From the NCBI RefSeq assembly GCF_900107255.1, contig NZ_FNPH01000003.1:186001-250000 (forward strand): DNA of 64,000 nt. Reading direction: 5' to 3'. Under the pieces are notes generated by a model. That model was not told where the DNA came from, did no database searches, and saw only the letters and a program-made list of their open reading frames with translations. Below, in pieces: positions 34,468-46,760 of the stretch (position 1 is its first letter; each line of letters starts with the position of its first letter). The position numbers and the translations under genes were made by a program. This stretch comes from Micromonospora pattaloongensis (GTDB lineage Bacteria > Actinomycetota > Actinomycetes > Mycobacteriales > Micromonosporaceae).

Positions 34468-36870
34468 GTGTCGTCTCCCCTGGCTCGGTGGCTCGCGACG
34501 CTCGACCCGGACTCGCTCGCCGGGCTGCTCGCCCGGCGACCCGACGCGCTGCGGGACCCCGCGCCGGCCGACCTGCCGGCGCTCGCCGCCCGGCTCCAGG
34601 AGCGCAACTCCGCCGTCGCCGCGCTCGCGTCGCTGCCCCGCCCCGCCGTTCAGCTCGTCGAGGCGCTCCAGAGCATCGGCGGCCCGACCGTCGACCGGGA
34701 GCGGCTCGCCGCCGCGGTCGGCCGCGCCCCCGACGACGCGCGGCTCGACGAGGCGCTCGGCACGCTCGCCGGGTCCGCGCTGGTCTGGCCGGACGGCGCC
34801 GCCCTGCGGATGGCGGCCCCACTGTGGTCGGTCTTCGCGCATCCGCTGGGGCTCGGCCCGCCGGCAGCACGGCTGCTGAGCACGGTGCCCGCCGGCGAGC
34901 TGAGCGAGCTCGCCGGCACGCTCGGGCTGCCACGCGCCCGTACCCGTCACGAGCTGCTCGCGGTCGTCGCGACCGCGCTCGCCGACCCCGACCGGATCGC
35001 CGCGCTGGTCGCGACCGCGCCGCCGGACGCGCGGGAGCTGCTGCGCGCGGTCGCCGGCTCCGGCCCGCTGGTCCCGGCGCCCCCGCAGTTCGAGGTACGC
35101 AGCCCGGACGGCCCGGCGATCGCCTGGGCGGTGCGGCACGGCCTGCTGGTCTGGGACGGCTGGCACCACGCGCAGATGCCCCGCGAGGTCGCGATAGCGC
35201 TGCGCGGCCCGGACCGGGCCGCCCCGTTCGACCCGGACCCTCCGGTGATGGCGCTGGCGCCCGCGACCCCCGACGCCGTCGCCCGGGAGGCCGCGGCCGC
35301 CGCGACCGCCGCCGTCGAGCGGATCTCGGCGCTGCTCGACGCCGCCTCCACCACCCCGGTCACGCTGCTCAAGGCCGGCGGCGTCGGCAGCCGGGAGCTC
35401 CGCCGGCTGGGCAGGGCCACCGACTGCGCCGAGCCCGAGACGCGGCTGTGGCTGGAGCTCGCGTACACGGCGGGGCTGCTCGGGATCGCGGGTGGGCAGG
35501 CGCAGCCGACCGACGCGTACGACGAGTGGTGCGACGGTGAGCCCGCGGCGCGGCTGCCCGCGCTGCTGCGGGCGTGGCAGCAGCTGCCCGGCGCGCCGCT
35601 CGCCGAGCACCGCCCGGACGGCGGGCCGCCCTCCGCCCCGCTGCTGCGCGACGGCGCCTGGCTGGCGGCGTACGACCTGCGGCCGGTGCTGCTGCGGGTC
35701 GCCGCGGAGCTGCCCGACGGGCAGGGCGTGGTCGACGGCGTTCAGGTGGCCGCGGCGCTGGCCTGGCGGCTGCCGATGCTGATCGGGGCGACCGGCGGGC
35801 TGGCGGAGCTGCTGGCCGGGCTCTGGGAGGAGGCGCGACTGCTCGGGATCGTCGCGCACGGCGCGCTCACCCCGCTCGGGCGGGCGCTGACCGACGACCC
35901 CGCCGCCCTGGACGACGCGGCCGCGGCCCTGCTGCCGCCGGCCGTCCGGGAGGCCGTCTTCCAGACCGACCTGACCGTGGTGGTGCCGGGCATCCCGGCC
36001 GCCGCCGTGGCCGAGCTGCTCGACGCCGCCGCCGAGCGGGAGTCGCGCGGCGGCGCGACGATCTGGCGGATCACCTCCGGCTCGCTGCGCGCCGCCCTCG
36101 ACGCCGGCTACGACCCGGCGGAGCTGCTCGACGCGCTGCGCGACGCCGCGGTCGGCCGGTCCCTGCCGCAGGCGCTGGAATACCTGCTCGCCGACGTCGC
36201 GCGGCGGCACGGCCGGATGCGGGTACGGGCGGTGGGCTGCGTGCTGCGCGCCGACGACCCGGCGCTGCTGGCCGAGATCGTGCGGTCCCGCGCGCTGCGC
36301 CCGCTCGGGCTGGCCCTGCTCGCCCCGACGGTGCTGGCCAGCGCGAAACCGGTGGCCGACACGCTCGCCGCGCTCCGGGCCGCCGGTTACGCGCCGGCCG
36401 CCGAGGACTCCGACGGCGAGCTGCTCGTGGAGCGGGCGACGAAGCGGCGCGCGCCGGCGCTGCGCCGCCGCGGGCGGCCTCCCGCGGGCCGGGAGCGGAC
36501 GGCCGCCGCCGGCGTGGACGTCGCCGAGCTCGCCCGCCGGCTGCTCGCCGCCCCGCTCCCGGAACCCGTGCCGGAGCAGGAGCTGGCCCCCGTGCTCGAC
36601 CTGCGCCCGCGGCTGGTCACCGACGCGGTCGAGGCGGCGGTGCGGGAGCACGCGACGCAGCTCAGCGACGGCGAGCAGCGGCTGCTGGTGACCGCGGTCG
36701 CCACCGGTGAAGCGGTACGGATCAACTACCGCAACGCCGGTGGCGACTTCTCGGTGCGGGTCGTCGAGCCCACCGAGGTGGAACGGCACCTGCTGGTGGG
36801 CTGGTGTCACCTGCGCGACGAGGAGCGCGCGTTCGCGTTGGACCGCATCGAACGCGTCTCCCCCGCCTGA
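34468..36870 (+). CDS. Helicase-associated (XPB/Ssl2-like N-terminal) domain protein
   Basis: 800 aa from GTG 34468. This is the long, Ala/Leu-rich protein common in Actinobacteria that carries an XPB/Ssl2-like helicase-associated domain but no helicase motor; no Walker motif is visible. The helical N-terminal two thirds include 'VDGVQVAAALAWRLPMLIGA' and 'QTDLTVVVPGIPAAAVAELL'. The latter, with 'IWRITSGSLRAALDAGYD', is the helicase-associated part (about 485-560). A WYL-like end near 740-800 reads 'VRINYRNAGGDFSVRVVEPT'. Partners and function are unknown; nucleic-acid binding is inferred. Confidence 0.8.
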   Translation: MSSPLARWLATLDPDSLAGLLARRPDALRDPAPADLPALAARLQERNSAVAALASLPRPAVQLVEALQSIGGPTVDRERLAAAVGRAPDDARLDEALGTLAGSALVWPDGAALRMAAPLWSVFAHPLGLGPPAARLLSTVPAGELSELAGTLGLPRARTRHELLAVVATALADPDRIAALVATAPPDARELLRAVAGSGPLVPAPPQFEVRSPDGPAIAWAVRHGLLVWDGWHHAQMPREVAIALRGPDRAAPFDPDPPVMALAPATPDAVAREAAAAATAAVERISALLDAASTTPVTLLKAGGVGSRELRRLGRATDCAEPETRLWLELAYTAGLLGIAGGQAQPTDAYDEWCDGEPAARLPALLRAWQQLPGAPLAEHRPDGGPPSAPLLRDGAWLAAYDLRPVLLRVAAELPDGQGVVDGVQVAAALAWRLPMLIGATGGLAELLAGLWEEARLLGIVAHGALTPLGRALTDDPAALDDAAAALLPPAVREAVFQTDLTVVVPGIPAAAVAELLDAAAERESRGGATIWRITSGSLRAALDAGYDPAELLDALRDAAVGRSLPQALEYLLADVARRHGRMRVRAVGCVLRADDPALLAEIVRSRALRPLGLALLAPTVLASAKPVADTLAALRAAGYAPAAEDSDGELLVERATKRRAPALRRRGRPPAGRERTAAAGVDVAELARRLLAAPLPEPVPEQELAPVLDLRPRLVTDAVEAAVREHATQLSDGEQRLLVTAVATGEAVRINYRNAGGDFSVRVVEPTEVERHLLVGWCHLRDEERAFALDRIERVSPA

Positions 36871-36883
36871 CGCGGCGGGGCGG

Positions 36884-38512
36884 TCAGCCCATGTGCGGGT
36901 AGCGGTGGTCGGTCGGCGGCACGAACGTCTCCTTGATCGTGCGCGGCGACATCCAGCGGACGAGGTTGTGCCAGGAACCGGCCTTGTCGTTGGTTCCGCT
37001 GGCCCGGGCCCCGCCGAACGGCTGCTGCCCGACGACCGCCCCGGTCGGCTTGTCGTTGATGTAGAAGTTGCCCGCCGCGTAGCGCAGTGTCTCGCCCGCC
37101 CAGTCGATCACCCGGCGGTCCGTGGCGAAGATCGAGCCGGTGAGCGCGTACGGCGCGATCGACTCGGCCTGGGCGACCGCCTCCTCGAACCGGTCGTCGT
37201 CGAAGACGTGCACGCCGAGGATCGGGCCGAAGTACTCCGTGGTGAACGACTCGTGGGCCGGGTCGGTGCACTCGAAGACCGTGGGGCGCACGAAGTATCC
37301 CTCCGAGTCGTCCGCGGTGCCGCCGGCCAGGATCCGGCAGGCGTCGTCGCCGGAGATCAACTCCAGCGCCTTCGTGTGCCGGGCGAACGCCCGGGCGTCG
37401 ATCACCGCGCCGCCGAAGTTCCGGAAGTCGGTGACGTCGCCGTAGCTGAGCGAGTCGGCGGTCGCGGCGAGCCGGTCGCGCAGGCCCCCCTCCCACAGCG
37501 ACCGCGGGACGTACGCCCGCGAGGCCGCCGAGCACTTCTGGCCCTGGTAGTCGAAGGCGCCGCGGACGAGCGCGGTGTGCAGCGCGTCGACGTCGGCGCT
37601 GGCGTGCGCGATCACGAAGTCCTTGCCGCCGGTCTCCCCCACCAGGCGCGGGTACGAGCGGTAGCGGGCGACGTTCTCGCCGATGGTCCGCCACAGCATC
37701 TGGAAGACCTTCGTCGAGCCGGTGAAGTGGACGCCGGCGAAGTCCGGGTCCGCGAGCACGACCTCGGAGACCTCGACACCGTGCCCGGTGACCATGTTGA
37801 TCACACCGGGCGGCAGCCCGGCCGCCTCGAACAGCCGCATCGTGAAGTGGGCGGCGAACTGCTGGGTCGGCGCCGGCTTCCACACCACGGTGTTGCCCAT
37901 CAGCGCCGGCGCCGACGGCAGGTTGCCGGCGATCGCGGTGAAGTTGAACGGCGTGATCGCGTACACGAAGCCCTCGAGGGGGCGGTGGTCCAACCGGTTC
38001 CACACGCCGGGCGACGACTGCGGCTGCTCGGCGAGGAGCTTGTGGGCGTACCCGACGTTGAACCGGAGGAAGTCGATCAGCTCACAGGCGGAGTCGATCT
38101 CGGCCTGGTAGGCGGTCTTCGACTGGCCGAGCATGGTCGCCGCGTTGAGCGTGTCGCGCCAGGGCCCGGCCAGCAGCTCCGCGGCGCGCAGAAAGATCGC
38201 CGCCCGGTCTTCGAAGGACAAAGCGCGCCACATCGGGGCAGCCTTCTTCGCGGCCGTCACCGCCGCGACGGCGTCGGCGTTGGTCGCGTTATGGGTGACC
38301 CCCAGCACGTGCCCGTGCCGGTGCGGCTGCACCACGTCGATCGCCGGCCCCGCGCCCATCCGCTGCTGACCGTCGATGGTCATCGTCAGCTCCAGCCGCT
38401 CCTCGGCGAGCTCGGCGAGGCGCCGTTGCAGGCTGGCACGCTCCGGACTGCCCGGCGCGTAGTCGCGGACCGGCTCGTTGCGCGGCTCGGGTACGGAGAA
38501 GACGGCGTCCAT
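36884..38512 (-). CDS. pruA: L-glutamate gamma-semialdehyde dehydrogenase (P5C dehydrogenase)
   Basis: 542 aa from ATG 38512. It oxidises glutamate semialdehyde to glutamate with NAD, the second step of proline use. The catalytic Cys is in 'DYQGQKCSAASRAYVP' and the general base Glu in 'RLVGETGGKDF'. NAD-site and fold markers are 'YAITPFNFTAIAGNLP' and 'HFTGSTKVFQ'. The end 'NDKPTGAVVGQQPFGGARAS' is diagnostic for the P5CDH subgroup. No proline dehydrogenase gene is adjacent here. Confidence 0.95.
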   Translation of the reverse strand: MDAVFSVPEPRNEPVRDYAPGSPERASLQRRLAELAEERLELTMTIDGQQRMGAGPAIDVVQPHRHGHVLGVTHNATNADAVAAVTAAKKAAPMWRALSFEDRAAIFLRAAELLAGPWRDTLNAATMLGQSKTAYQAEIDSACELIDFLRFNVGYAHKLLAEQPQSSPGVWNRLDHRPLEGFVYAITPFNFTAIAGNLPSAPALMGNTVVWKPAPTQQFAAHFTMRLFEAAGLPPGVINMVTGHGVEVSEVVLADPDFAGVHFTGSTKVFQMLWRTIGENVARYRSYPRLVGETGGKDFVIAHASADVDALHTALVRGAFDYQGQKCSAASRAYVPRSLWEGGLRDRLAATADSLSYGDVTDFRNFGGAVIDARAFARHTKALELISGDDACRILAGGTADDSEGYFVRPTVFECTDPAHESFTTEYFGPILGVHVFDDDRFEEAVAQAESIAPYALTGSIFATDRRVIDWAGETLRYAAGNFYINDKPTGAVVGQQPFGGARASGTNDKAGSWHNLVRWMSPRTIKETFVPPTDHRYPHMG

Positions 38513-38805
38513 CACAGGCTCCTGGGTAATCTCGACTGCTTTGGCGAAATCGGCCCGGCCGGGGTTCTTCGTGGGAACCACCACGGCGGGTCCGCGCCCC
38601 ATCCTCGCACGGGGACCGCACCGCCACGGTCGGGCCGCCGCGCAGCCGTCCCGCCACCGCCGAGCGGCGCCGGAGGCGTCCGACCAGCAGCGCGCGGGCC
38701 ACGTCGGCGGCGCGCGTACCCTGAAGAACCGGTGCCGCCGGGGCAGCCGACCGCTGTCTCAGCCGCCCCCACGCTCGCGGCCGGTGATCCGTCGAAGGGG
38801 AGACG

Positions 38806-39813
38806 ATGACCAACGAGTCCGGCAGTTCCGCCCTCTCGACGCCGCCGCGCACGGCCGACGCGGAGCCGACCGACGCGCCCGGCACGCCGGCCGCGGACGA
38901 AACCGCGCCGTCCGCCACCGCCATCGGCGCGCTGTGGCTCGGGATCCTCGCCCTGGTGTGGCTCACCGTGATGCTGCGCTCGGTCCAGGCGTCGCTGACG
39001 TCCCCGGGCGACGGCGCCTTCGGGATCACCGCGGCCGCCATCGGGCTGCCGGCGGTGGTCTCCGCCGCGCTGGTCGGGGGCGCGGGCGTGGCCCTCGCGG
39101 TCCGCGGCTTCGTCCGGCGGAGTCTGGACGAGCGCCCGACCGCGCGGTTCGTGATCGCGCTCGGCTCCGGCCTGCTCGTCGGCATGGGCGCGGCGGCGGC
39201 GATCGTGCTGGGGCACCCCGACGGCGGCTCGGCGGTCATGGTGCTCGGCGGCACGATCGCCGCCGGCGCGACCATCGGGGCCGCCCTGGCCGGCATCCGC
39301 GCCACGGCCGTCGTGGGGGCCGGCGTCGCCGCCTCGCTGGGGGTGTTCCTGCTGACCTTCCTGCGCGAGCTGTTCAAATCCGACCTGCTCCGGATCTTCG
39401 GCGCCGGCGACAACCCGGTCTCGATGCTGAACGCCCAGCACTGGCTCGGATTGACCGGCGCGGTGCTCAGTGGCCTGGTCGCCGGGCTGATCGCCGTGGC
39501 GTACCTGCGCCGGGCGGTCCGGCACGCCGCTGCGCCGCCCCGCTGGCCGGTCTACCTGCTCGCCGGCGCGAGCACCGGGCTGATGCTGCTGCTCACCGAG
39601 GCGATCACGCGGATCGGCGGCGCTCAGGTGCTGGCGCTGGCGCGGTCGGTCAGCGACCACGACAGCGTGTTCCAGGACATGGCGGACGCGGCCCGGATCA
39701 ACGCCGGGCTGCTCGTCCTCTTCGTCGGGGGGATCACGGCGATCATCGCGTTCGGCCGGACCCTGACGCCGGCCGCCGCCGACGAGCCCGCCGAGGAGCC
39801 GGCGACGCCCTGA
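38806..39813 (+). CDS. Multi-pass membrane protein, unknown
   Basis: 335 aa from ATG 38806 with GGGGAG upstream. A disordered acidic N-terminus (about 1-38) is followed by about seven or eight hydrophobic helices ('ALWLGILALVWLTVML', 'IGLPAVVSAALVGGAGVALA', 'FVIALGSGLLVGMGAAAAIV', 'VYLLAGASTGLMLLLTEAIT', 'AGLLVLFVGGITAIIAFG'). The layout matches conserved membrane proteins of unknown function from Micromonosporaceae as far as I recall. No transport motif was recognised. It is convergent with the DUF6912 gene. Confidence 0.75.
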   Translation: MTNESGSSALSTPPRTADAEPTDAPGTPAADETAPSATAIGALWLGILALVWLTVMLRSVQASLTSPGDGAFGITAAAIGLPAVVSAALVGGAGVALAVRGFVRRSLDERPTARFVIALGSGLLVGMGAAAAIVLGHPDGGSAVMVLGGTIAAGATIGAALAGIRATAVVGAGVAASLGVFLLTFLRELFKSDLLRIFGAGDNPVSMLNAQHWLGLTGAVLSGLVAGLIAVAYLRRAVRHAAAPPRWPVYLLAGASTGLMLLLTEAITRIGGAQVLALARSVSDHDSVFQDMADAARINAGLLVLFVGGITAIIAFGRTLTPAAADEPAEEPATP

Positions 39814-39841
39814 CAGCGCACCCTGTCGCCGTCGGCGGTCG

Positions 39842-40342
39842 CTACGCGAACGTGTCGAGCTCCGAGACGTCGTACCACTCCAGCTCGTGGTCCTCGGCGC
39901 CGTCGACGGTGAACTGCGCGTCGGGGTCACCGGCCGCCGCTTCGGTCACCACCGCCGCCGCCGCGGCGATGTCCTCGGCCGCGTCGACGCTGTCGACGTG
40001 AATCGCCGCGACCGCGCGCAGCGGGACCGGCCCGGCGAGGCGCACCGTGCTCGACCCGAGCTCGCCGTCACCGGGGCGCACCGCCGCCGCCGGAAGGTCG
40101 GCGGAGACCACCACGCGGCGGTGGGGCGCGGCCGGATCCTCGCGCAGCAGTACCAGCGCGTCCTGGGCGGCGCGGGTGAAGGCCACGTACTCCAGCTCTT
40201 CCTCGTCGCCCTCGGCGTACCACTCCCGCAGCGTCGGGGTGACCGCGTGCGCCGTGGCGATGGTCAACTCGCCCGTCGACCGCAGCGTGGTCAGCATCGG
40301 CACGGTGGCCGGTACGTACACCCGGATCAGCTGCTCTGGCAC
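39842..40342 (-). CDS. DUF6912-type conserved protein
   Basis: 166 aa from GTG 40342 ('[20 protein letters not shown]'). Small cytosolic actinobacterial protein with '[19 protein letters not shown]', '[16 protein letters not shown]' and an acidic C-terminus '[15 protein letters not shown]'. Its function is not known. It is divergent from the small HTH gene, a neighbour arrangement also seen near secA in other Actinobacteria. Confidence 0.75.
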   Translation of the reverse strand: MPEQLIRVYVPATVPMLTTLRSTGELTIATAHAVTPTLREWYAEGDEEELEYVAFTRAAQDALVLLREDPAAPHRRVVVSADLPAAAVRPGDGELGSSTVRLAGPVPLRAVAAIHVDSVDAAEDIAAAAAVVTEAAAGDPDAQFTVDGAEDHELEWYDVSELDTFA

Positions 40343-40588
40343 GGCACGCTCTCCCTCTCGACGTCGGCGCGCGGCGGTGGCCGCCGCTTTGCCGTTGGCC
40401 TTCTCCGACGGCGCACGCGCGCGGGCGCCGTCGCCGGCGCCGTCCCCTGTCCTACACCCCGCGCCCGCCGGTCGGAAGCGCATTCGGTCCGGTGTGTCCG
40501 ATCCGCAATGCTCGCCCGCGCGGGGGAACGCAGCGGAACCGTTCGATGGCAAACTGAGGCAACCTCAACCGAGTCGCCGGGAGTGCCC

Positions 40589-40816
40589 GTGGAGCCCAGG
40601 TTCCTGCAGCTGTCCGACGTCGCCGCCGAGCTGAACGTGTCGGACTCGCAGGTCTACCACATGGTGCGCAGCGGCGAGCTGCCGGCGATCAAGATCGGCG
40701 GGCGGGGCCAGTGGCGGGTGGAGCGGGCCCGGCTGGAGGAGTACATCCAGCGCAAGTACGCGGAGACCGCCGAATGGGTGCAGGGAAACCCGCTGGTCGA
40801 GCGCGACCCGGAGTAG
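40589..40816 (+). CDS. Small excisionase/BldC-like helix-turn-helix protein
   Basis: 75 aa. An almost complete MerR-type winged HTH: 'QLSDVAAELNVSDSQVYHMV' then 'GELPAIKIGGRGQWRVER', followed by a helix 'LEEYIQRKYAET'. GTG 40589 is preceded by GGGAG; GTG 40583 is possible. This is the conserved chromosomal HTH protein near secA rather than a phage excisionase, as no phage genes are near. Target genes are unknown. Confidence 0.85.
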   Translation: MEPRFLQLSDVAAELNVSDSQVYHMVRSGELPAIKIGGRGQWRVERARLEEYIQRKYAETAEWVQGNPLVERDPE

Positions 40817-40951
40817 AGGATCTCTCGTACGATGCCCGTCCGTCGCCTCCGGCGACGCGCGAAGGCATTGACGGACGCCATCATGTCGATTAGAACTGGG
40901 AGGAGTCGAAGGCAAACGAAAGCAAACGCAAGATCATTCGTAGGAGGCCTC

Positions 40952-41548
40952 GTGCCCGCTGTCCGCGCTCCGGCCCGTCCCGCCGTGCGGCTGCGGGCCG
41001 CACCCCCGCTCGACCCGCCCTTCGACGACGAGGCCGCCCCGCAGACCTGGGCGGGCGACGGACCCGGTCAACTCGCGCTCGACTTCGCGCTCACGCCCGG
41101 CCCCGATCGCCGACCGGCGGCGCACGGCGCCGCAACGGACCGGCGGCACGACGGCGGCTCGGGTGATCACCCAGCCGGCCTGCCGCCCGGAGCGCTCGCG
41201 GCCGCCTCCCCGGAGGCCCGTCAGGCGGCCCGGCGGTTCCTCGTCGCCTGCCTGGAGATCTTCAACGGCTACCGGCCGATCGGGCACGCCCGGCAGCTGT
41301 CGAGCCGGGACGACGCCGAGGAAATCATCGAGCAGCTCGCGACCGGACTGCGCCGGATCAACGGGCACCGCGGCGCCGGCCGGCGACCCGAGCCGGTGCG
41401 GCTGCGGTCGCTGCGGGTCTGCGAGCCGCGGCGCGGCGTCGCCGAGGGCGCGGCGGCGCTCAGCGCCCGGGACCGGACCTGGGCGATGGCGTTCCGGCTC
41501 GAACGCCGCGGCGGAGGCTGGGTCGGCACCGCCGCCCACCTGCTCTAG
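40952..41548 (+). CDS. Rv3235-family protein
   Basis: 198 aa from GTG 40952, set by AGGAGG eight bases upstream. A disordered Pro/Ala/Arg-rich N-terminus (about 1-95) is followed by a conserved C-terminal domain 'ARRFLVACLEIFNGYRPIGH' and 'RTWAMAFRLERRGGGWVGTA'. This is the make-up of the mycobacterial Rv3235 family found near secA1. Its function is unknown; the domain resembles the C-terminal part of some secretion-associated proteins in general build only. Confidence 0.75.
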   Translation: MPAVRAPARPAVRLRAAPPLDPPFDDEAAPQTWAGDGPGQLALDFALTPGPDRRPAAHGAATDRRHDGGSGDHPAGLPPGALAAASPEARQAARRFLVACLEIFNGYRPIGHARQLSSRDDAEEIIEQLATGLRRINGHRGAGRRPEPVRLRSLRVCEPRRGVAEGAAALSARDRTWAMAFRLERRGGGWVGTAAHLL

Positions 41549-41574
41549 CCGCCCCATCGCGCCATCCACGAACG

Positions 41575-41613
41575 CCGAAGCGGCCCCCCGCGGTGTGCGG
41601 GGAGCCGCTTCGG
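41575..41613. terminator. Bidirectional terminator between Rv3235-like gene and secA
   Basis: Ten-base outer arms ('ccgaagcggc'/'gccgcttcgg') plus an inner GC stem between two convergent genes. Confidence 0.75.
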
Positions 41614-41622
41614 TGAATCGCG

Positions 41623-44481
<2,859 letters not shown>

Positions 44482-44642
44482 GGATCAGCGCTCCCCTAGA
44501 CAGTCTGCCGAACCATCGTAGGCGCACCGTGGACCGGATCGGCAGCCGCGGCTGCCGCCGATCTGGTGGAAAACGACAATCGACCCAGTCGACACCGGTA
44601 TTCCGGTTACGCCGAGCGCGAACCGTCCGGCAATATGACCGC

Positions 44643-45839
44643 GTGGAGCCCTGGGAGATCCGTGCGGACGGCCTGCTGCTGCGTCCGTGGCGGCCGGACG
44701 ACGCGCCCGCCATGCACCGGGCGTGCGTGGATCCGGAGATCGGCCGCTGGTCCGGGCTCCCGTCGCCGCACCTGCCGCGACACGCGGTCGACTTCATCGC
44801 GCGGGCCCGCCGGCGGCTCGCCGAGGGCACCGCGTACCACCTGGGGGTTTTCGACGCCGAGACCGGTGAGCTGCTGGGCAGCTGCGCGCTGAACGGGGTC
44901 GACCCGGCCGGCGGGGAGGCGCGGATCGGCTACTGGACCGCGCCGTGGGCGCGCGGCCGGCGGATCGCCGAGCGGTCGTCCCGGCTGCTGGCCGGCTGGG
45001 GCTTCGACACGCTGGGGTTGGCGCGGATCGGGTGGCGCGCGCAGATCGGCAACCACGTGTCGCGGCTGGTCGCGCTCCGCCTCGGCGTGCGGATCGAGGG
45101 TGTACGCCGGGCCGAGTTGCGGCATCGCGACGGCCGGCGGGCGGACGCCTGGGTCGGGTCGCTGCTGCGCGGGGAGCTGGCCGATCCGCCGGAGACCGCC
45201 GGGCCGGGTTCGGTCGTGGCGCGCCGGGCGGCGGTCTTCGCCGCCGAGCAGCCGGTGCTCTTCGCGGGCACCCCGCACGGGGAGATCCGACTGCGCGCGC
45301 CCGAGGACCGGGACGTCGACGGGGTGGTAACCGCCTGCCGGGACCCGGAGACGCTGCGCTGGACCACCGTGCCGGAGCCGTACGAGCGGCGCCACGCCGA
45401 ATTCTTCGTCGGCGCGCACACCCGTGGGCGGTGGGCGCGGGGCGACGGCGCGGTCTTCGCCGTCGCGGACGCCGCCGACCGCTACGTGGGCTCGATGGAG
45501 CTGCGGATCTCCGCCGCCGACCCGGCCGTGGCCGACGTCGGGTACATGGTGGCGCCGGCCGCGCGCGGCCGCGGGTACGCGCCCGCCGCGCTGGCCGCGC
45601 TGACCGCGTGGGGCTTCACCAGCCTCGGGCTGGCCCGGATCGAGTGGCACGCCAACGTCGGCAACACCGCCTCGCGGCGGGTGGCGGAGAAGGCGGGTTT
45701 CGTCGTGGAGGGCACGGCGCGCGCCGGGGTGCCGCACCGGGGGGAACGCGTCGACGCCTGGGTCGGCGCGCTGGTGGCCCGAGACGTGACGGCCGCGGCG
45801 CCCGGCTCCAGCGGCGCGGTCGGGCCGGGCCCGGCGTGA
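44643..45839 (+). CDS. Tandem GNAT acetyltransferase (two RimJ-like domains)
   Basis: 398 aa from GTG 44643. Two GNAT domains lie in one chain. Domain 1 (about 1-180) has 'IGYWTAPWARGRRIAERSSR' and 'GLARIGWRAQIGNHVSRLVA'. Domain 2 (about 205-375) has 'VGYMVAPAARGRGYAPAALA' and 'GLARIEWHANVGNTASRRVA'. The Q/RxxGxG/A acetyl-CoA loop is canonical in domain 2 (ARGRGYA) but altered in domain 1 (ARGRRIA), so one half may be regulatory. The substrate is unknown; family members modify protein N-termini or antibiotics. It is convergent with hpf. Confidence 0.85.
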   Translation: MEPWEIRADGLLLRPWRPDDAPAMHRACVDPEIGRWSGLPSPHLPRHAVDFIARARRRLAEGTAYHLGVFDAETGELLGSCALNGVDPAGGEARIGYWTAPWARGRRIAERSSRLLAGWGFDTLGLARIGWRAQIGNHVSRLVALRLGVRIEGVRRAELRHRDGRRADAWVGSLLRGELADPPETAGPGSVVARRAAVFAAEQPVLFAGTPHGEIRLRAPEDRDVDGVVTACRDPETLRWTTVPEPYERRHAEFFVGAHTRGRWARGDGAVFAVADAADRYVGSMELRISAADPAVADVGYMVAPAARGRGYAPAALAALTAWGFTSLGLARIEWHANVGNTASRRVAEKAGFVVEGTARAGVPHRGERVDAWVGALVARDVTAAAPGSSGAVGPGPA

Positions 45840-45870
45840 TGCGGACCCGGCCCGACCGCGTCCCGCCGCC

Positions 45871-46518
45871 TCAGGCGGCGAGCGAGATGATCCCGTAGTC
45901 GTAGCCCTTACGCCGGTAGACGACGCTGGGGCGTCCGGACTCCTTGTCCTGGAACAGGTAGAAATCGTGGCCGACGAGCTCCATCTGGAACAGCGCGTCG
46001 TCGACCGTCATCGGCTCGGCCGGGTGTTCCTTCTCCCGGACGATGTGCCACGGCTGGTCGTCCGGCTCCTCGGCCTCGAGCACGGCGACCGACCCCCGGT
46101 CGCCGTCGGCGGTCTGCGCTCGCGCGCCGTTGCCGAACAGGCCGGGTTCGTCCAGGCCCACGACCGGCAGCCCGGCGGTCGCTTCCGCGACCGAGAGCGG
46201 CGCGTGGCGGCCGCGATGGACGCGGCGGCGGTCGGCGGCGCGGCGCAGCCGGGTGTCGAGTTTGCTGATCGCGGTGTCGAGCGCGATGTAGAAGTCCTTG
46301 GCGCACGCCTCGGCCCGGATGACGGGCCCGCGGGAGACACAGGTGATCTCGACTCGCTGGCAGTGGTCGGACTGGCGTCGGTTGCGTTCGTGGAAGAGCT
46401 CCACATCCACGCGAATGATCTTGTGGTCGTAACGCTCGATCTTGGCTAGTTTCTCGGCGACATGAACCCTGTAGTGGTCGGGCACCTCAACGTTGCGCCC
46501 CTTGACGACGATGTCCAC
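45871..46518 (-). CDS. hpf: Ribosome hibernation-promoting factor (long form)
   Basis: 215 aa from GTG 46518 with GGAGG upstream. The N-terminal S30AE domain (about 1-105, 'MDIVVKGRNVEVPDHYRVHV', 'CAKDFYIALDTAISKLDTRL') binds the 30S decoding site. The C-terminal domain (about 155-215, 'HPAEPMTVDDALFQMELVGH', 'FYLFQDKESGRPSVVYRRKG') dimerises and pairs ribosomes into 100S particles. A stress-sigma-type promoter is visible upstream (46655-46679), fitting expression in starvation. It lies in the conserved secA-hpf-comF-lpqB-mtrBA order. Confidence 0.96.
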   Translation of the reverse strand: MDIVVKGRNVEVPDHYRVHVAEKLAKIERYDHKIIRVDVELFHERNRRQSDHCQRVEITCVSRGPVIRAEACAKDFYIALDTAISKLDTRLRRAADRRRVHRGRHAPLSVAEATAGLPVVGLDEPGLFGNGARAQTADGDRGSVAVLEAEEPDDQPWHIVREKEHPAEPMTVDDALFQMELVGHDFYLFQDKESGRPSVVYRRKGYDYGIISLAA

Positions 46519-46654
46519 GCATGACCTCCAGATGATCGGATGGTCCCCTGCAGAATCCAGTCGACGCGCTGGTGATCGAAGTTTCCGGCGTCGACCGGCA
46601 CTACCGAACGGCATACCTCCTTCGACCATCGGACGGGGTTGTTGACCGCCGGTC

Positions 46655-46679
46655 ATACCCCCATGAAGACGACGTTAAC
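46655..46679 (-). promoter_or_regulatory. Candidate stress-sigma (SigB/SigF-type) promoter of hpf
   Basis: GTTA, a 15-base spacer, then GGGTAT on the minus strand, 137 bp before the hpf start. This fits the actinobacterial SigF/SigB consensus GTTT-N15-17-GGGTAT with one mismatch. Confidence 0.45.
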
Positions 46680-46760
46680 CCCTGTTCGGCCACGAGTCAT
46701 CACTCCTTAGCAAGACCTTTTCGAGCAGATTCGCCCATCGAACGCAGAGAGGCGAAAAGG

